This document shows positions 24,229 through 33,266 of a stretch of 36,583 bases of DNA, in pieces. The notes under the pieces were generated by a model that saw only the letters and a list, made by a program, of their open reading frames with translations, had not been told where the DNA came from and searched no databases. The stretch spans positions 1-36,583 of the forward strand of contig NZ_CALHGM010000002.1 in the NCBI RefSeq assembly GCF_938030145.1. The letters run 5' to 3'. Positions within the stretch are counted from its first letter, which is position 1; the number at the start of each line of letters is the position of its first letter. Source of the DNA: an uncultured Campylobacter sp. (GTDB lineage Bacteria > Campylobacterota > Campylobacteria > Campylobacterales > Campylobacteraceae). Position numbers and translations under genes: made by a program.

Positions 24229-24792
24229 TTAATCCTTTAGAATTCTAGGCAGCGTGATGCCCTTTTGGCTTTGGTATTTGCCCTTTTTATCGCAGTAGCT
24301 TACCTCGCACGGCTCGTCTCCTTGCAGAAACAAAACCTGCGCGATCCCTTCGTTCGCGTAAATTTTTGCAGGCAGCGGCGTGGTGTTGGAAATTTCAATC
24401 GTGATGTGTCCCTCAAAACCGGGCTCAAAGGGCGTTACGTTTACGATGATGCCGCAGCGCGCGTAGGTGCTTTTACCGAGGCAGATCGCAAGCACGTCGC
24501 GAGGCATTTTGAAGTATTCGATGGTGCGCGCTAGCGCGAAGGAATTTGGCGGCACGATGCAGACGTCGCCCTCAAAATCCACGACGTTTTTTGCGTCGAA
24601 ATTTTTAGGATCGACGACCGTTCCGCCGACGTTTGTAAAAATTTTAAACTCTCTTGCGACCCTTATGTCGTATCCGTAGCTCGAAAGTCCGTAGCTAACG
24701 ACGCCGCGGCCGATATTTTCCTCGCAAAAGGGCGCTATCATATCGTGCTGCTGCGACATCTGTCTGATCCATTTATCGCTTTTCAGTCCCAT
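24229..24792 (-). CDS. dcd: dCTP deaminase
   Basis: Deaminates dCTP to dUTP, feeding thymidylate synthesis. The 187 residues match the family length. Segments LSSYGYDIRVAREFKIF, NSFALARTIEYF, GKSTYARCGIIVNVTPFEPG (with the catalytic Glu just after, in EPGFEGHITIEISN) and GIAQVLFLQGDEPCEVSY are typical. It is first in the operon and is preceded by a perfect extended -10 on its strand. In C. jejuni dcd also lies next to accBC, as I recall; here an asparaginase gene has come between them. Confidence 0.95.
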   Translation of the reverse strand: MGLKSDKWIRQMSQQHDMIAPFCEENIGRGVVSYGLSSYGYDIRVAREFKIFTNVGGTVVDPKNFDAKNVVDFEGDVCIVPPNSFALARTIEYFKMPRDVLAICLGKSTYARCGIIVNVTPFEPGFEGHITIEISNTTPLPAKIYANEGIAQVLFLQGDEPCEVSYCDKKGKYQSQKGITLPRILKD

Positions 24793-24826
24793 AAAATTTC
24801 CTTAAAATAATCAAAATTTTTCGCGC

Positions 24827-24835
24827 ATTATAGCA
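24827..24835 (-). promoter_or_regulatory. Extended -10 of the dcd-topA operon
   Basis: Read on the minus strand the sequence is TGCTATAAT, a perfect extended -10. Transcription would begin near 24820, giving a leader of roughly 28 bases before the dcd ATG. Confidence 0.65.
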
Positions 24836-24862
24836 GCAAAATAAAATATAATAAAAATTTTA

Positions 24863-24871
24863 TGCTAGAAT
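24863..24871 (+). promoter_or_regulatory. Putative extended -10 of the asparaginase gene
   Basis: TGCTAGAAT at 24863-24871 fits an extended -10 and would start transcription near 24878, about 38 bases before the ATG. The upstream DNA is T/A-rich, as usual for Campylobacter promoters, and divergent with the dcd promoter. Confidence 0.5.
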
Positions 24872-24915
24872 TTTGCTTAAATTATAAAAATTTTATCACT
24901 TTTTAAGGAGCAACT

Positions 24916-25965
24916 ATGGGACTACTCAAGAAATTTGCGTTTATTACGTTTTTTATCGCGTCATCTTTGACTGCTGCGAAGCCAAATATTTATATTTTAG
25001 CTACCGGAGGTACGATCGCGGGAAGCAGCGCAAGTGCCACTGAGGGCAACTATACCGCAGGCTCTAAGGGTGTAGAAGATATCTTATCGGCAGTGCCGCA
25101 ACTGGGGGATTTAGCTACGATTAAAAGCGAGCAAATTTCAAATATCGGCTCGCAGGAGATGAACGATGAAATTTGGCTCAAGCTTGCAAACCGCGTAAGC
25201 GAACTGCTTACTAAAAACGATGTCGACGGCGTCGTCATCGTGCATGGAACCGATACGATGGAGGAGACGGCGTATTTTTTAAGCCTGGTAGTAAAATCCA
25301 AAAAACCGATCGTGTTGGTGGGCGCGATGCGAAACGCAGACTCGATGAGTGCTGATGGACCGCTTAATCTATACAACGCCGTTGCCGTTGCGGCAGATAA
25401 AAACGCTCGCGAAAAGGGCGCTCTTGTAGTGATGAACGACGAGATTCATGCTGCGCGCGAGGTTACGAAAACAAATACTACTAACGTTGCGGCTTTTGCC
25501 TCGCCGAATTCCGGCAAAATCGGCACCGTGAATTACGGAGTCGTAAATTTCTATATGGCACCGCTTCGCAAACACACCGTCGCAAGCGAGTTTAATATCA
25601 AGGATTTCAAATCCTTGCCGCGCGTCGATATTATTTACGCGCATCCGCAAGACGTGAGCGATTTCGTAGAGACTGCCGTACAAAAGGGCGCTAAGGGCAT
25701 TATCGTAGCGGGCGTAGGCAATGGAAATTTATATCCGGATCTGCAGGCTGCGCTCGCAAAGGCTAGCGAAGCGGGCGTGATCGTCGTGCGCTCAAGCCGT
25801 ACAGGCAGCGGCTCAACTAGCGTTAGCTCGGAGGTGGACGACGCAAAGCTAGGCTTTCTAACCGCAGATAATCTAAATCCGCAAAAGGCGCGCGTGCTGC
25901 TGATGCTGGCTCTTAGCAAAACGAGCGATAAAGCGAAAATTCAGAGCCTTTTTGCGACACATTAA
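24916..25965 (+). CDS. ansB: Periplasmic type II L-asparaginase
   Basis: Hydrolyses asparagine (and often glutamine) to aspartate and ammonia. The 349-residue precursor has an N-terminal signal peptide (residues 1-21, LLKKF then a hydrophobic core ending SLTAA), so it works in the periplasm. The first catalytic Thr lies in ILATGGTIAG (Thr30) and the second in HGTDTMEET; the downstream Lys is in the NDEIHAAREVTKTNT segment. Ser/Asp substrate residues lie in IGSQEMND. AAGGAG precedes the ATG. The gene stands alone with its own promoter and a hairpin after it. In C. jejuni a secreted asparaginase supports growth on asparagine, and released aspartate can be turned into fumarate for respiration; that role is inferred here. 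Confidence 0.93.
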   Translation: MGLLKKFAFITFFIASSLTAAKPNIYILATGGTIAGSSASATEGNYTAGSKGVEDILSAVPQLGDLATIKSEQISNIGSQEMNDEIWLKLANRVSELLTKNDVDGVVIVHGTDTMEETAYFLSLVVKSKKPIVLVGAMRNADSMSADGPLNLYNAVAVAADKNAREKGALVVMNDEIHAAREVTKTNTTNVAAFASPNSGKIGTVNYGVVNFYMAPLRKHTVASEFNIKDFKSLPRVDIIYAHPQDVSDFVETAVQKGAKGIIVAGVGNGNLYPDLQAALAKASEAGVIVVRSSRTGSGSTSVSSEVDDAKLGFLTADNLNPQKARVLLMLALSKTSDKAKIQSLFATH

Positions 25966-25970
25966 CACAT

Positions 25971-26007
25971 AGGGCTTCGCGTGGATAGAATTTCGGCGCG
26001 AGGCTTT
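25971..26007 (+). terminator. Possible terminator after the asparaginase gene
   Basis: GCTTCGCG (25974-25981) pairs with CGCGAGGC (25997-26004), with one G-T pair and a 15-base loop, followed by TTTAAAAT. The T-tract is short. Confidence 0.4.
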
Positions 26008-26340
26008 AAAATAATATTTCGGCATAAAATTTTAAAGAAAAGCAAGGCACGGAATTTTCGCGCTCGGGGCTTGGGCGTAGAATTTCGGTCGTAAAATTAA
26101 GTGCTAAATTTAAAGGATTTAAAATCATCCTGCGCTCTTACGGCAAAATTTCGTGTTTCGCTTGCGAAGTTCGAGCTTAAAATGGGCGAGGCAAATCTCG
26201 CTCCGTAAATCCTTAAAATCAGTCCGCAAATTCTGTCGTAAATTTCGCTTTGCACTTCTTAAAAGTCCCGCAAAAATCCATTTAAAGAAACAATTATAAA
26301 AATTTAGCTAAAATTTCGCAAATTTTTTCAGGAGAAATTT
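26008..26340. other. Gap before accB
   Basis: No gene seen. The stretch holds many RAATTY words. TAAAAT at 26309-26314 is a possible -10 for accBC, with a leader of about 20 bases; GGAG at 26331-26334 is the ribosome-binding site. Confidence 0.45.
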
Positions 26341-26799
26341 ATGACAAAAGCAGAAATCAAAGAGTTAATGGATTTTTTCGGCGAAAAGCAGGGCATTAAC
26401 GAGCTAAAAATTAAAGATAAAGATTTTGAGATCGAGATAAAAAAATATAGCCCATGCGGTGGGAGCACGTCTCAGCTTACCGCACCGGCACCTGCCCCGC
26501 AACTTGCTGCGCCTGCGGTAAACGTGCTCGTGGGCGACAAACCCGCCTCAAAAGGCGCGATGGATACGATTGATAGCCCGATGGTAGGTACTTTTTATAA
26601 AGCGCCAAGTCCCGGTGCGGCAGAGTTCGTGAGCGTAGGTCAGGTCGTGCATAAGGGCGATACGATCGGTATAATCGAAGCGATGAAGATTATGAACGAG
26701 ATCGAAGCGGAATTCGACTGCCGCATCAAAAAAGCTCTCGTCGAGGACGGACAGCCCGTCGAATACGCTATGGCGCTGTTTGAGGTCGAGAAGCTATGA
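26341..26799 (+). CDS. accB: Biotin carboxyl carrier protein of acetyl-CoA carboxylase
   Basis: Carries the biotin that shuttles carboxyl groups between AccC and the AccAD transferase in the first step of fatty acid synthesis. The 152-residue protein has an N-terminal helical region, an Ala/Pro-rich linker at about 45-62, and a biotinyl domain from about 75. The biotinylated Lys is Lys116 in IEAMKIMNE, and the thumb-containing segment SPMVGTFYKAPSPGAAEFV is present. Its TGA overlaps the accC start (ATGA), which would keep the two subunits in balance. Confidence 0.96.
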   Translation: MTKAEIKELMDFFGEKQGINELKIKDKDFEIEIKKYSPCGGSTSQLTAPAPAPQLAAPAVNVLVGDKPASKGAMDTIDSPMVGTFYKAPSPGAAEFVSVGQVVHKGDTIGIIEAMKIMNEIEAEFDCRIKKALVEDGQPVEYAMALFEVEKL

Positions 26800-28133
26800 G
26801 GGAGCTTAAAAAAATTCTAATCGCAAATCGTGGCGAGATAGCGCTTAGAGCGCTTCGCACGATCCAAGAGATGGGCAAGCAAGCCATCGTCGTGCACTCC
26901 ACCGCCGATCAGGACGCGCTTTACGTGAAATACGCCGACGCGTCGGTCTGTATAGGCGGACCGCGCAGTAGCGATAGTTACCTAAATATCCCCGCGATCA
27001 TCACGGCCTGCGAGCTAACCGAAGCTGACGCGATATTTCCGGGATACGGCTTTTTGAGCGAAAGTCAAAATTTCGTAGAAATTTGCGCTAAGCACGGCAT
27101 TAAATTTATCGGTCCAAGCGTCGAGGCAATGACTTTAATGAGCGATAAGAGCAAGGCTAAGCAAGTGATGATGCGCGCGGGCATTCCTGTAGTGCCTGGC
27201 AGCGACGGCGCGATCGCAAGCGTCGAAGAAGCACGCAAGCTAGCCGCTGAAATCGGCTATCCGGTCATCATCAAAGCCGCAGCCGGCGGCGGCGGGCGCG
27301 GAATGCGCGTGGTCGAGCGCGAAGAGGATATTGAAAAGCTCTTTTGGTCGGCAGAAAGCGAAGCGATGAGTGCATTCGGCGACGGCACGATGTATATGGA
27401 AAAATATATCACAAATCCGCGCCACATAGAGGTTCAGGTCTTGGGCGACGAGCACGGACACGTCGTGCATATCGGCGAGCGCGACTGCTCGATGCAGCGC
27501 CGCCATCAAAAGCTGATCGAAGAAAGCCCAGCCGTGATCTTGGACGAGCCGACGCGAAAGAGCCTGCACGAAACGGCGGTTCGCGCCGCTAAGGCGATCG
27601 GATATGCAAGTGCTGGAACGTTTGAGTTTTTATACGACGGTAAGGATAAGAAATTCTACTTCATCGAGATGAATACCCGTCTGCAGGTCGAACACACCGT
27701 AAGCGAAATGCGAAGCGGGCTCGATCTGATCGAGTGGATGATCCGTATCGCGCAGGGCGAGAAGCTGCTGCCTCAAAGCGAGATAAAATTTAGCGGGCAT
27801 GCGCTTGAGTGTCGCATCACCGCCGAGGACTCCAAAAGCTTTATGCCAAACCCGGGCAAAATCACAAAATACGTCGCTCCGGGCGGCAGAAATGTGCGAA
27901 TGGATAGCCACGTTTATGAGGGCTACTCGGTGCCGCCTTACTACGACAGCATGATCGGCAAGCTCATCGTTTACGACAAGGACCGCGCGCGCGCGATCGC
28001 GAAGATGAAGGTCGCGCTAGATGAGCTCATCATCGGCGGCATAAAATCGACGCGCGATTTTCATCTTAGGATGATGAATAACCCCGATTTCGTGGATAAT
28101 AATTACGACACAAATTACCTAGCCAAGCATTAA
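26796..28133 (+). CDS. accC: Biotin carboxylase subunit of acetyl-CoA carboxylase
   Basis: ATP-dependent carboxylation of the biotin on AccB. The 445-residue protein is of normal length: N-terminal KKILIANRGEIALRALRT, ATP-grasp glycine-rich loop AAAGGGGRGMRVV, RHIEVQVLGDEHG, ERDCSMQRRHQKLIEESP, and the biotin carboxylase signature FIEMNTRLQVEHTVSE with the catalytic Glu and Arg. It is the second gene of the accB-accC pair and is followed by a strong hairpin. Confidence 0.97.
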   Translation: MRELKKILIANRGEIALRALRTIQEMGKQAIVVHSTADQDALYVKYADASVCIGGPRSSDSYLNIPAIITACELTEADAIFPGYGFLSESQNFVEICAKHGIKFIGPSVEAMTLMSDKSKAKQVMMRAGIPVVPGSDGAIASVEEARKLAAEIGYPVIIKAAAGGGGRGMRVVEREEDIEKLFWSAESEAMSAFGDGTMYMEKYITNPRHIEVQVLGDEHGHVVHIGERDCSMQRRHQKLIEESPAVILDEPTRKSLHETAVRAAKAIGYASAGTFEFLYDGKDKKFYFIEMNTRLQVEHTVSEMRSGLDLIEWMIRIAQGEKLLPQSEIKFSGHALECRITAEDSKSFMPNPGKITKYVAPGGRNVRMDSHVYEGYSVPPYYDSMIGKLIVYDKDRARAIAKMKVALDELIIGGIKSTRDFHLRMMNNPDFVDNNYDTNYLAKH

Positions 28134-28134
28134 A

Positions 28135-28172
28135 TTTAAAATTCCAAGGAATGATACTCTTGGAATTTTAAA
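28135..28172 (+). terminator. Terminator-like hairpin after accC
   Basis: A perfect stem of up to 14 bp, from 28135-28148 (ending ATTCCAAG) to 28159-28172 (starting CTTGGAAT), with a 10-base loop, directly after the accC stop at 28133. The right arm ends in TTTT then AAATTT, so it may work on either strand. Confidence 0.6.
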
Positions 28173-28749
28173 ATTTATTTGAAATTCTAAATTTAAGAGC
28201 CCGCTTGAAATTTTACATTTAAAGATCTACTTGAAATTTTGCTTTAAGGCTCCGTCGCGCCACGCTTTAAATTTTGCTATTCAATTTGCCGCTAAATCTA
28301 GGTGGCGACGTGCTAGATACGCCATTGTTGCCGCTTATATGTTTTACAGCGAGATTGACGATGGGCTCGGTTAAATTTTACGTTCTGCGGCGGTTGAAAT
28401 TTAGACATATGTTTTGTGTCGCCGCAGATATTTGCTTGCGTCTGCGCAATTTAGCGTTGATTGCGCCGCTATAGTATTTTTGCTTTCATCCCCACCGACC
28501 GAGTAAAATTTAATGCCACGCGCACTCTATCATCTATTTCGGCGACAGGCCACCGCCGCCTGCGAGTAAGCGGTATAAAATTTACCGCACGAGCCGCTGC
28601 ACCCGTTCGGTGCAAACTTGACCGCGCTTGCCGTTGCGAGCGCGAAGTAGTATCGAGCTGCAAATTTTAAACTATCTCGTCGCACGCGCTTAAGAAATGG
28701 TGTTCTGCTTTACGAACAGAACATTTTAGATTCTCAAATCGTCAAAATT
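28173..28749. other. 577-base gap between accC and the convergent helical-repeat gene
   Basis: No gene supported. Between 28176 and 28245 the phrase CTTGAAATTTT recurs with spacers of about 30 bases (28204, 28231), preceded by TTGAAATTCT, a short degenerate repeat. Small hairpins occur at 28570-28588 (GCGGTA with TACCGC) and 28701-28723 (TGTTCTG with CAGAACA); the latter lies just past the stop of the minus-strand gene and could end its transcript, though it lacks a T-run. Confidence 0.45.
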
Positions 28750-29751
28750 TCAAACTCCAAATTCCTCGTAAAATTTATTTAGATAATCGGCGTAGTAAAA
28801 GTTTTGATTTCTAGCGTCAAATTTGCCCGCCAGCTCCAAAGCCGTCTTGTAGTCGCTCTCATCGTCAAATGCACTAACGGCGATGAAAAATCGTAGGTCG
28901 TTTAGATCGTCGTTGCCATCAAGGATCGCCGCGGAGTGCTTGCGGGCTAAGCTTAACGCCGTCTCGCGCTCATCCAGTCTAATAGCGATCTCGATTAGCG
29001 GCGCGATCTGATTTATAACTCTGGGATTTGACTCGATCGTCGCCGTGGCCTTTGGCAGCAGGGTTTTTGCCTCCTCTATCTTGCCCGTCTTTATCATGCT
29101 AAAAAGTATCGGCGCGTAGGTTATGTGCGGCACCTCGGAGCAAGTTAGCTCGCCCGAGAGTATCGGCTCGGCAAGACCCAGCGCCGCTGCGTGCTCGCCT
29201 GCAAAATTTAAATACGCGATCTCACCCGATGCCTCGCACGCCTCGCAATCGCCCATGTCGTCTTTGGTGAGCTTTTTCCACAGCTCATAGTTTGCCTTCG
29301 CCTCCCTAGCGTCGCCCATATCGATGTTTTGATTCATCAAAGCCTTGTAGTAGGCCGCCAGCGAGAGCTCCAAACGCTCGTAGTAAAACAGCATCACCTC
29401 GTTCGTCTCGTCTATGAGCTCTTTTTCGATCACGGAGCTTTTGGCGACGCCCGAGACGATCCATTTAAATTTCCATAGGCAGTCCGTAAAGTCGTCGAAA
29501 TTCGGGTATTCGCTATCTTTTAAATTTTGCGCGATATAGTCCGTGAGCCACATTAGCGCTCTGGTTCTTAAAAACGCGCCGAATTTTTCAAAATCGTCGT
29601 TTAAAACAAAGTCGCAAATTTGCGCGGCAAACGCCAAATCCTGCGCCTCGATGGCGTCTTTTATCGCATCAAACAGATACTCCTCTTTATCTGCCATACT
29701 TTTAATCCCATTTAGCTTTTCATAAAGCCCCTCTAGCGAGCTCTGCTTCAT
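28750..29751 (-). CDS. Helical-repeat (TPR-like) protein of unknown function
   Basis: A 333-residue, soluble, acidic, almost entirely helical protein. Several segments look like tetratricopeptide-type helix pairs (for example AFAAQICDFVLNDDFEKFGA, SGEIAYLNFAGEHAAALGLA, APLIEIAIRLDERETALSLA and DYKTALELAGKFDARNQNFY), suggesting a protein-binding scaffold. A CEACEASG segment near the middle has two close Cys but no clear metal site. There is no signal peptide. AGGAG lies 5 bases before the ATG on its strand. The gene stands alone, convergent with accC and divergent from the peptidase operon. I do not recognise a specific family. Confidence 0.7.
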   Translation of the reverse strand: MKQSSLEGLYEKLNGIKSMADKEEYLFDAIKDAIEAQDLAFAAQICDFVLNDDFEKFGAFLRTRALMWLTDYIAQNLKDSEYPNFDDFTDCLWKFKWIVSGVAKSSVIEKELIDETNEVMLFYYERLELSLAAYYKALMNQNIDMGDAREAKANYELWKKLTKDDMGDCEACEASGEIAYLNFAGEHAAALGLAEPILSGELTCSEVPHITYAPILFSMIKTGKIEEAKTLLPKATATIESNPRVINQIAPLIEIAIRLDERETALSLARKHSAAILDGNDDLNDLRFFIAVSAFDDESDYKTALELAGKFDARNQNFYYADYLNKFYEEFGV

Positions 29752-29980
29752 CTGCGCTCCTCGTTAAATTTTGCGATAATTATATCCGTTTAATCTGAAG
29801 CTAAGCAGCTCATCGCGATTTTAAAACCCAAAAGGCAAAATTTATAGCGTTTATTTAAAAGCAGCTCTGCTCGCGCCGTTTTAGCGCCCTATTTGCCGCC
29901 GCGATAGGCAAATTTCAGCTTTGTTATATAAATTTAATATTAAAATGCCGTATTCATAAATTTTTTAAAAAAGGGGATTT

Positions 29981-31219
29981 ATGGACATAAACATGCAGCG
30001 CTTTAAAAGCGAGTTCGAGCAGATAAGCCGCTTTGGGGCTTTGGCGGGCGGCGGGCTTACGCGGCTTGCGTTTTCGCGCGAAGATAAAGAGGCGCGCGAC
30101 TTCCTCATATCGCTACTTCAAAAAGAAAATTTCAAGATCAGAATCGACGATGCGGGCAATATTTTCGCTAAATTTATGGACGTTAAAAATCCCGATCTAC
30201 CGTCCGTAAGTGCTGGCTCGCATATCGATAGCGTGCCGCAGGGCGGCTTTTACGACGGCACGCTAGGCGTCATGGCTGCTTTGGAGGCGATCCGCGCGGT
30301 GCGAGATAGTGGCGAGGAGCTTGCGCGCCCGCTGGAGCTCATCGTCTTTGTTTGCGAGGAGTCGAGCCGCTTTAAAATGGCGACCATAGGCAGCAAGATA
30401 ATTAGCGGCAAGCTCTCGCGGCAGCGGCTAGGCGAGCTGAAGGATGGGGACGGAATTTCGCTATTTGACGCCATGCAAGATTTCGGGCTAAATCCCGCAA
30501 ATTTAAAAAACTGCGTCCTGTCCAAATCCAGCTTTCATAGTTATATCGAGCTTCATATTGAGCAGGGACCGGTATTGCAGCGACGCGGCATCCCCGTAGG
30601 CATCGTCACGGGTATCGCCGCGCCCGTGCGATACGAGCTACGGATAGAGGGCAGAGCCGATCACAGCGGCGCTACGCCGATGGATATGCGCTGCGATGCC
30701 TTGGCCTGCGCTAGCGAGATCATTTTAAGCGTGGAGAGGATCGCAAAGACGGGCAAAACCACGGTCGCGACGGCGGGCTATGCAAACGCGCTACCCGGCG
30801 TGCTAAACGTGATCCCGGGCTCCTGCACGCTAGGTCTTGATATACGCGATATAGACGAGGATGCGCTCAGGGCGGCGGACGATCAAATTTGCGCCGCGAT
30901 AGATGAAATTTGCGCTCGCAGAGGGTGCAGATTTGAACTAAAAAATCTCATCAAAGATCGCCCCGTAAAGCTAAGCGAGGAGATGATAGATCTGCTTGAG
31001 GGCTGTGCCAGCGAGCTTAAAATTCCAAGCCTGAGGCTTCCTAGCGGCGCGGGACACGACGCGATGAATATGACGGAGCTCGCAGGTCGCGTGGGGATGC
31101 TTTTCGTGCCGTGCAAGGACGGCATCAGCCACAACGTAAATGAAAGCATAAACTGGCACGACGCGTTTGCCGCTACGAAGGTTTTAGCCGCGGCGATGTT
31201 AAGCTTAGCCAAAAAATAA
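29981..31219 (+). CDS. M20 amidase: N-carbamoyl-amino-acid hydrolase / allantoate amidohydrolase-like
   Basis: A 412-residue two-metal amidohydrolase of the HyuC/AllC branch of family M20. Metal ligands are visible as GSHIDSV (His81), FYDGTLGV (Asp92) and CEESSRF (Glu126/127), then HIEQGPVLQ (His) and GAGHDAMNM near the C-terminus. RADHSGATPMDMRCDALACA is the typical dimerisation-domain segment. Enzymes of this branch remove a carbamoyl or ureido group from N-carbamoyl amino acids or allantoate, releasing ammonia and CO2; which substrate is used here cannot be read. No hydantoinase or other allantoin gene is present. It opens the five-gene operon: AAGGGG precedes the ATG, and the next gene begins 10 bases after its stop. 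Confidence 0.85.
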   Translation: MDINMQRFKSEFEQISRFGALAGGGLTRLAFSREDKEARDFLISLLQKENFKIRIDDAGNIFAKFMDVKNPDLPSVSAGSHIDSVPQGGFYDGTLGVMAALEAIRAVRDSGEELARPLELIVFVCEESSRFKMATIGSKIISGKLSRQRLGELKDGDGISLFDAMQDFGLNPANLKNCVLSKSSFHSYIELHIEQGPVLQRRGIPVGIVTGIAAPVRYELRIEGRADHSGATPMDMRCDALACASEIILSVERIAKTGKTTVATAGYANALPGVLNVIPGSCTLGLDIRDIDEDALRAADDQICAAIDEICARRGCRFELKNLIKDRPVKLSEEMIDLLEGCASELKIPSLRLPSGAGHDAMNMTELAGRVGMLFVPCKDGISHNVNESINWHDAFAATKVLAAAMLSLAKK

Positions 31220-31229
31220 AGGAGAGAAG

Positions 31230-32546
31230 ATGGATGCTATCGCACAAAAAGTAGAGGCGCTCAAAGGCGAGATGATCGGGGATCGTAGGTTTTTTCACTC
31301 GCATCCCGAGACGGGCTGGTTTACCTTTTTTACGACCGCGGTTATCGCAGATCGAATGCAGCGCCTGGGCTATGAGATAAAGCTCGGTCGCGAGGTAGTA
31401 AAGGCCGAAGCCAGGCAGGGCATAGGTAGCAAGGATGCCTGCGAGAGGGCGAAGCAGCGCGCCAAAGAGCTGCTAAACGCAGATCAGATAAAATTTCTTG
31501 ACGCGATGGAGGACGGGCTAACGGGTCTCGTGGCCGAAATAGACACGGGACGCGCGGGCAAGACTGTCGCTTTTAGATTTGACATAGACGGCGTGGACGT
31601 GACCGAGAGCATGGATGCGGATCACCGTCCTTTTAAGGAGGGCTTTCGCTCCGATATTAACGGCATCACGCACGCGTGCGGTCACGACGGGCATATCACG
31701 ATGGGGCTTGCTCTAGCAAAGCTGATCGCGCAAAACTTAGACGATTTTAGCGGTAAATTTAGATTTATCTTCCAAACCGCCGAGGAGGGTACCAGAGGCG
31801 CCGTGGGTATGGAAGCTGCGGGCGTTACTAAGGGCGTGGATTATCTGCTGGGCGGTCATATCGGCTTTCAGGCGACCACTATGAGAGGCATCATCTGCGG
31901 TACCAAAAAACTGCTTGCGACTACTAAATTTGACGTAAATTTGCAAGGCAAGTCCGCTCACGCCGCGGGCGCGCCGCAAAACGGAGCCAATGCCCTGCTC
32001 GCCGCAGCCGAGATGGCGCTTGATATGCACGGCATCACTAGGCACGCAGACGGCGTCACGCGTATCAACGTCGGCGTGCTGCGCGCGGGCGAAGGACGCA
32101 ACGTCATCGCGCCCAACGGTTATCTCGCGTGCGAGACGCGCGGCGAGAGCACGGAGCTGAATGAGTTTATGAAGGCCAAATGCATGGACATAGTGGAGGG
32201 CGTTTCTAAAATTTATGGCGTCAGCTACGACGTGCAGGTTACGGGCGGTACTGCGGGCGGCGATAGCGACGAGGATAGCACGCAGCTTTACGAGGATGCG
32301 GCGAAGGCATCGCCGTTTATCGACGATGATAAAATCGTAAGGGAGCTAAGCTTCGGCGCATGCGAGGACTTCGCGCATTTTATGCGCTCGGTGCAAGATG
32401 CGGGCGGCAAAAGCGGATATCTGATGATCGGCACGACGCTTGCAGCGGGGCATCACAACGCCAAATTCGACTTCGACGAGGACTCGCTGCTTGTGGGAGT
32501 GGACGTGTATCTGCGCTGCGCGTATAAGCTAAATGGTAAAATTTAA
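31230..32546 (+). CDS. M20D amidohydrolase, AbgA-like
   Basis: A 438-residue peptidase-like enzyme matching AbgA of E. coli (436 residues), which with AbgB splits p-aminobenzoyl-glutamate. Metal-site segments are ITHACGHDGHITMG (His148, Cys150, His152, His155), FQTAEEGTRGAVGME (Glu185/186) and a C-terminal LAAGHHNAKFDFDED. GKSAHAAGAPQNGANALLAA is the dimerisation-domain hallmark. No AbgB partner lies in the window, so the true substrate may be another N-acyl or aminoacyl amide, such as an amidated glutamate or aspartate. It is placed second in the operon with 10- and about 10-base gaps, between the carbamoylase-like gene and pepE. Confidence 0.82.
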   Translation: MDAIAQKVEALKGEMIGDRRFFHSHPETGWFTFFTTAVIADRMQRLGYEIKLGREVVKAEARQGIGSKDACERAKQRAKELLNADQIKFLDAMEDGLTGLVAEIDTGRAGKTVAFRFDIDGVDVTESMDADHRPFKEGFRSDINGITHACGHDGHITMGLALAKLIAQNLDDFSGKFRFIFQTAEEGTRGAVGMEAAGVTKGVDYLLGGHIGFQATTMRGIICGTKKLLATTKFDVNLQGKSAHAAGAPQNGANALLAAAEMALDMHGITRHADGVTRINVGVLRAGEGRNVIAPNGYLACETRGESTELNEFMKAKCMDIVEGVSKIYGVSYDVQVTGGTAGGDSDEDSTQLYEDAAKASPFIDDDKIVRELSFGACEDFAHFMRSVQDAGGKSGYLMIGTTLAAGHHNAKFDFDEDSLLVGVDVYLRCAYKLNGKI

Positions 32547-32556
32547 GGAGAGCGAC

Positions 32557-33255
32557 ATGAAAAGAGCACTACTTCTAAGCGCTTCCAGTTACAAAGACAG
32601 CGGCTATCTGAACCACTGCAAGGGGTGGATCAAGGAATTTTTAGGAGGTCTTTGGGAGGATGAAATTTTATTCATTCCGTTTGCGGGCGTTAGGCGCACG
32701 AACGAGCAATACGAGCAGAAGGTCGCAGACTGCCTGGAGAGCAACAATATCAGATCGATCCATCGATTTGCTGATATGAAAGCCGCCGTTAAAAATGCCA
32801 AATCGATCTGCATCGGCGGCGGTAATACCTTCGTGCTGCTAAATGAGCTTTATAAATTTGATCTCTTAGGCGCGATCAAAGACGCCGTAGATAGCGGTAC
32901 GCCGTATTTCGGCTGGTCTGCGGGCGCAAACGTCGCGGGCAAGACGATGATGACTACCAACGACATGCCGATCGTCTTCCCGCCCTCGCCGGTAGCCCTG
33001 GGGATCTTTCCGTATCAGATCAATCCGCACTTCATAAGCGGTAAAATTTCAAACCACAACGGCGAGAGTAGGGAGGAGCGGCTGGAGGAGTTTTTGATCG
33101 TCAATCAAAACGACAGCGTCTATGCTATGCCCGAGGGCAGCGCGTTTTTGATAAACGGAAACGAGTGCGAAGTGATGGGGCATGCGGACGTGCTGAAATT
33201 CGAGTATAAAAAAGAGATCTCGCGCATCGCCGTGGGAAGTAAATTCAAAATTTAA
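32557..33255 (+). CDS. pepE: Alpha-aspartyl dipeptidase PepE (peptidase E)
   Basis: Serine peptidase of family S51 that cleaves dipeptides with N-terminal aspartate. The 232-residue product carries the nucleophile in GWSAGAN (Ser121), TTNDMPIV (Asp136) and INPHF (His158), matching Ser120, Asp135 and His157 of E. coli or Salmonella PepE. IGGGNTF also matches. I chose ATG 32557 because AAGGAG (32545-32550) is 6 bases upstream and MKRALLLSAS fits the family; an upstream in-frame ATG at 32533 lies within the end of the AbgA-like gene. It releases free Asp, and is placed between amidohydrolases and a dicarboxylate-type carrier. Confidence 0.93.
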   Translation: MKRALLLSASSYKDSGYLNHCKGWIKEFLGGLWEDEILFIPFAGVRRTNEQYEQKVADCLESNNIRSIHRFADMKAAVKNAKSICIGGGNTFVLLNELYKFDLLGAIKDAVDSGTPYFGWSAGANVAGKTMMTTNDMPIVFPPSPVALGIFPYQINPHFISGKISNHNGESREERLEEFLIVNQNDSVYAMPEGSAFLINGNECEVMGHADVLKFEYKKEISRIAVGSKFKI

Positions 33256-33266
33256 AAGGAGTTATC

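Noticed and set aside
28173..28749. CRISPR-like array from recurring CTTGAAATTTT
   Set aside because: Only two to three imperfect copies of about 11 bases, unlike the longer exact repeats with uniform spacers of CRISPR; no cas genes nearby.
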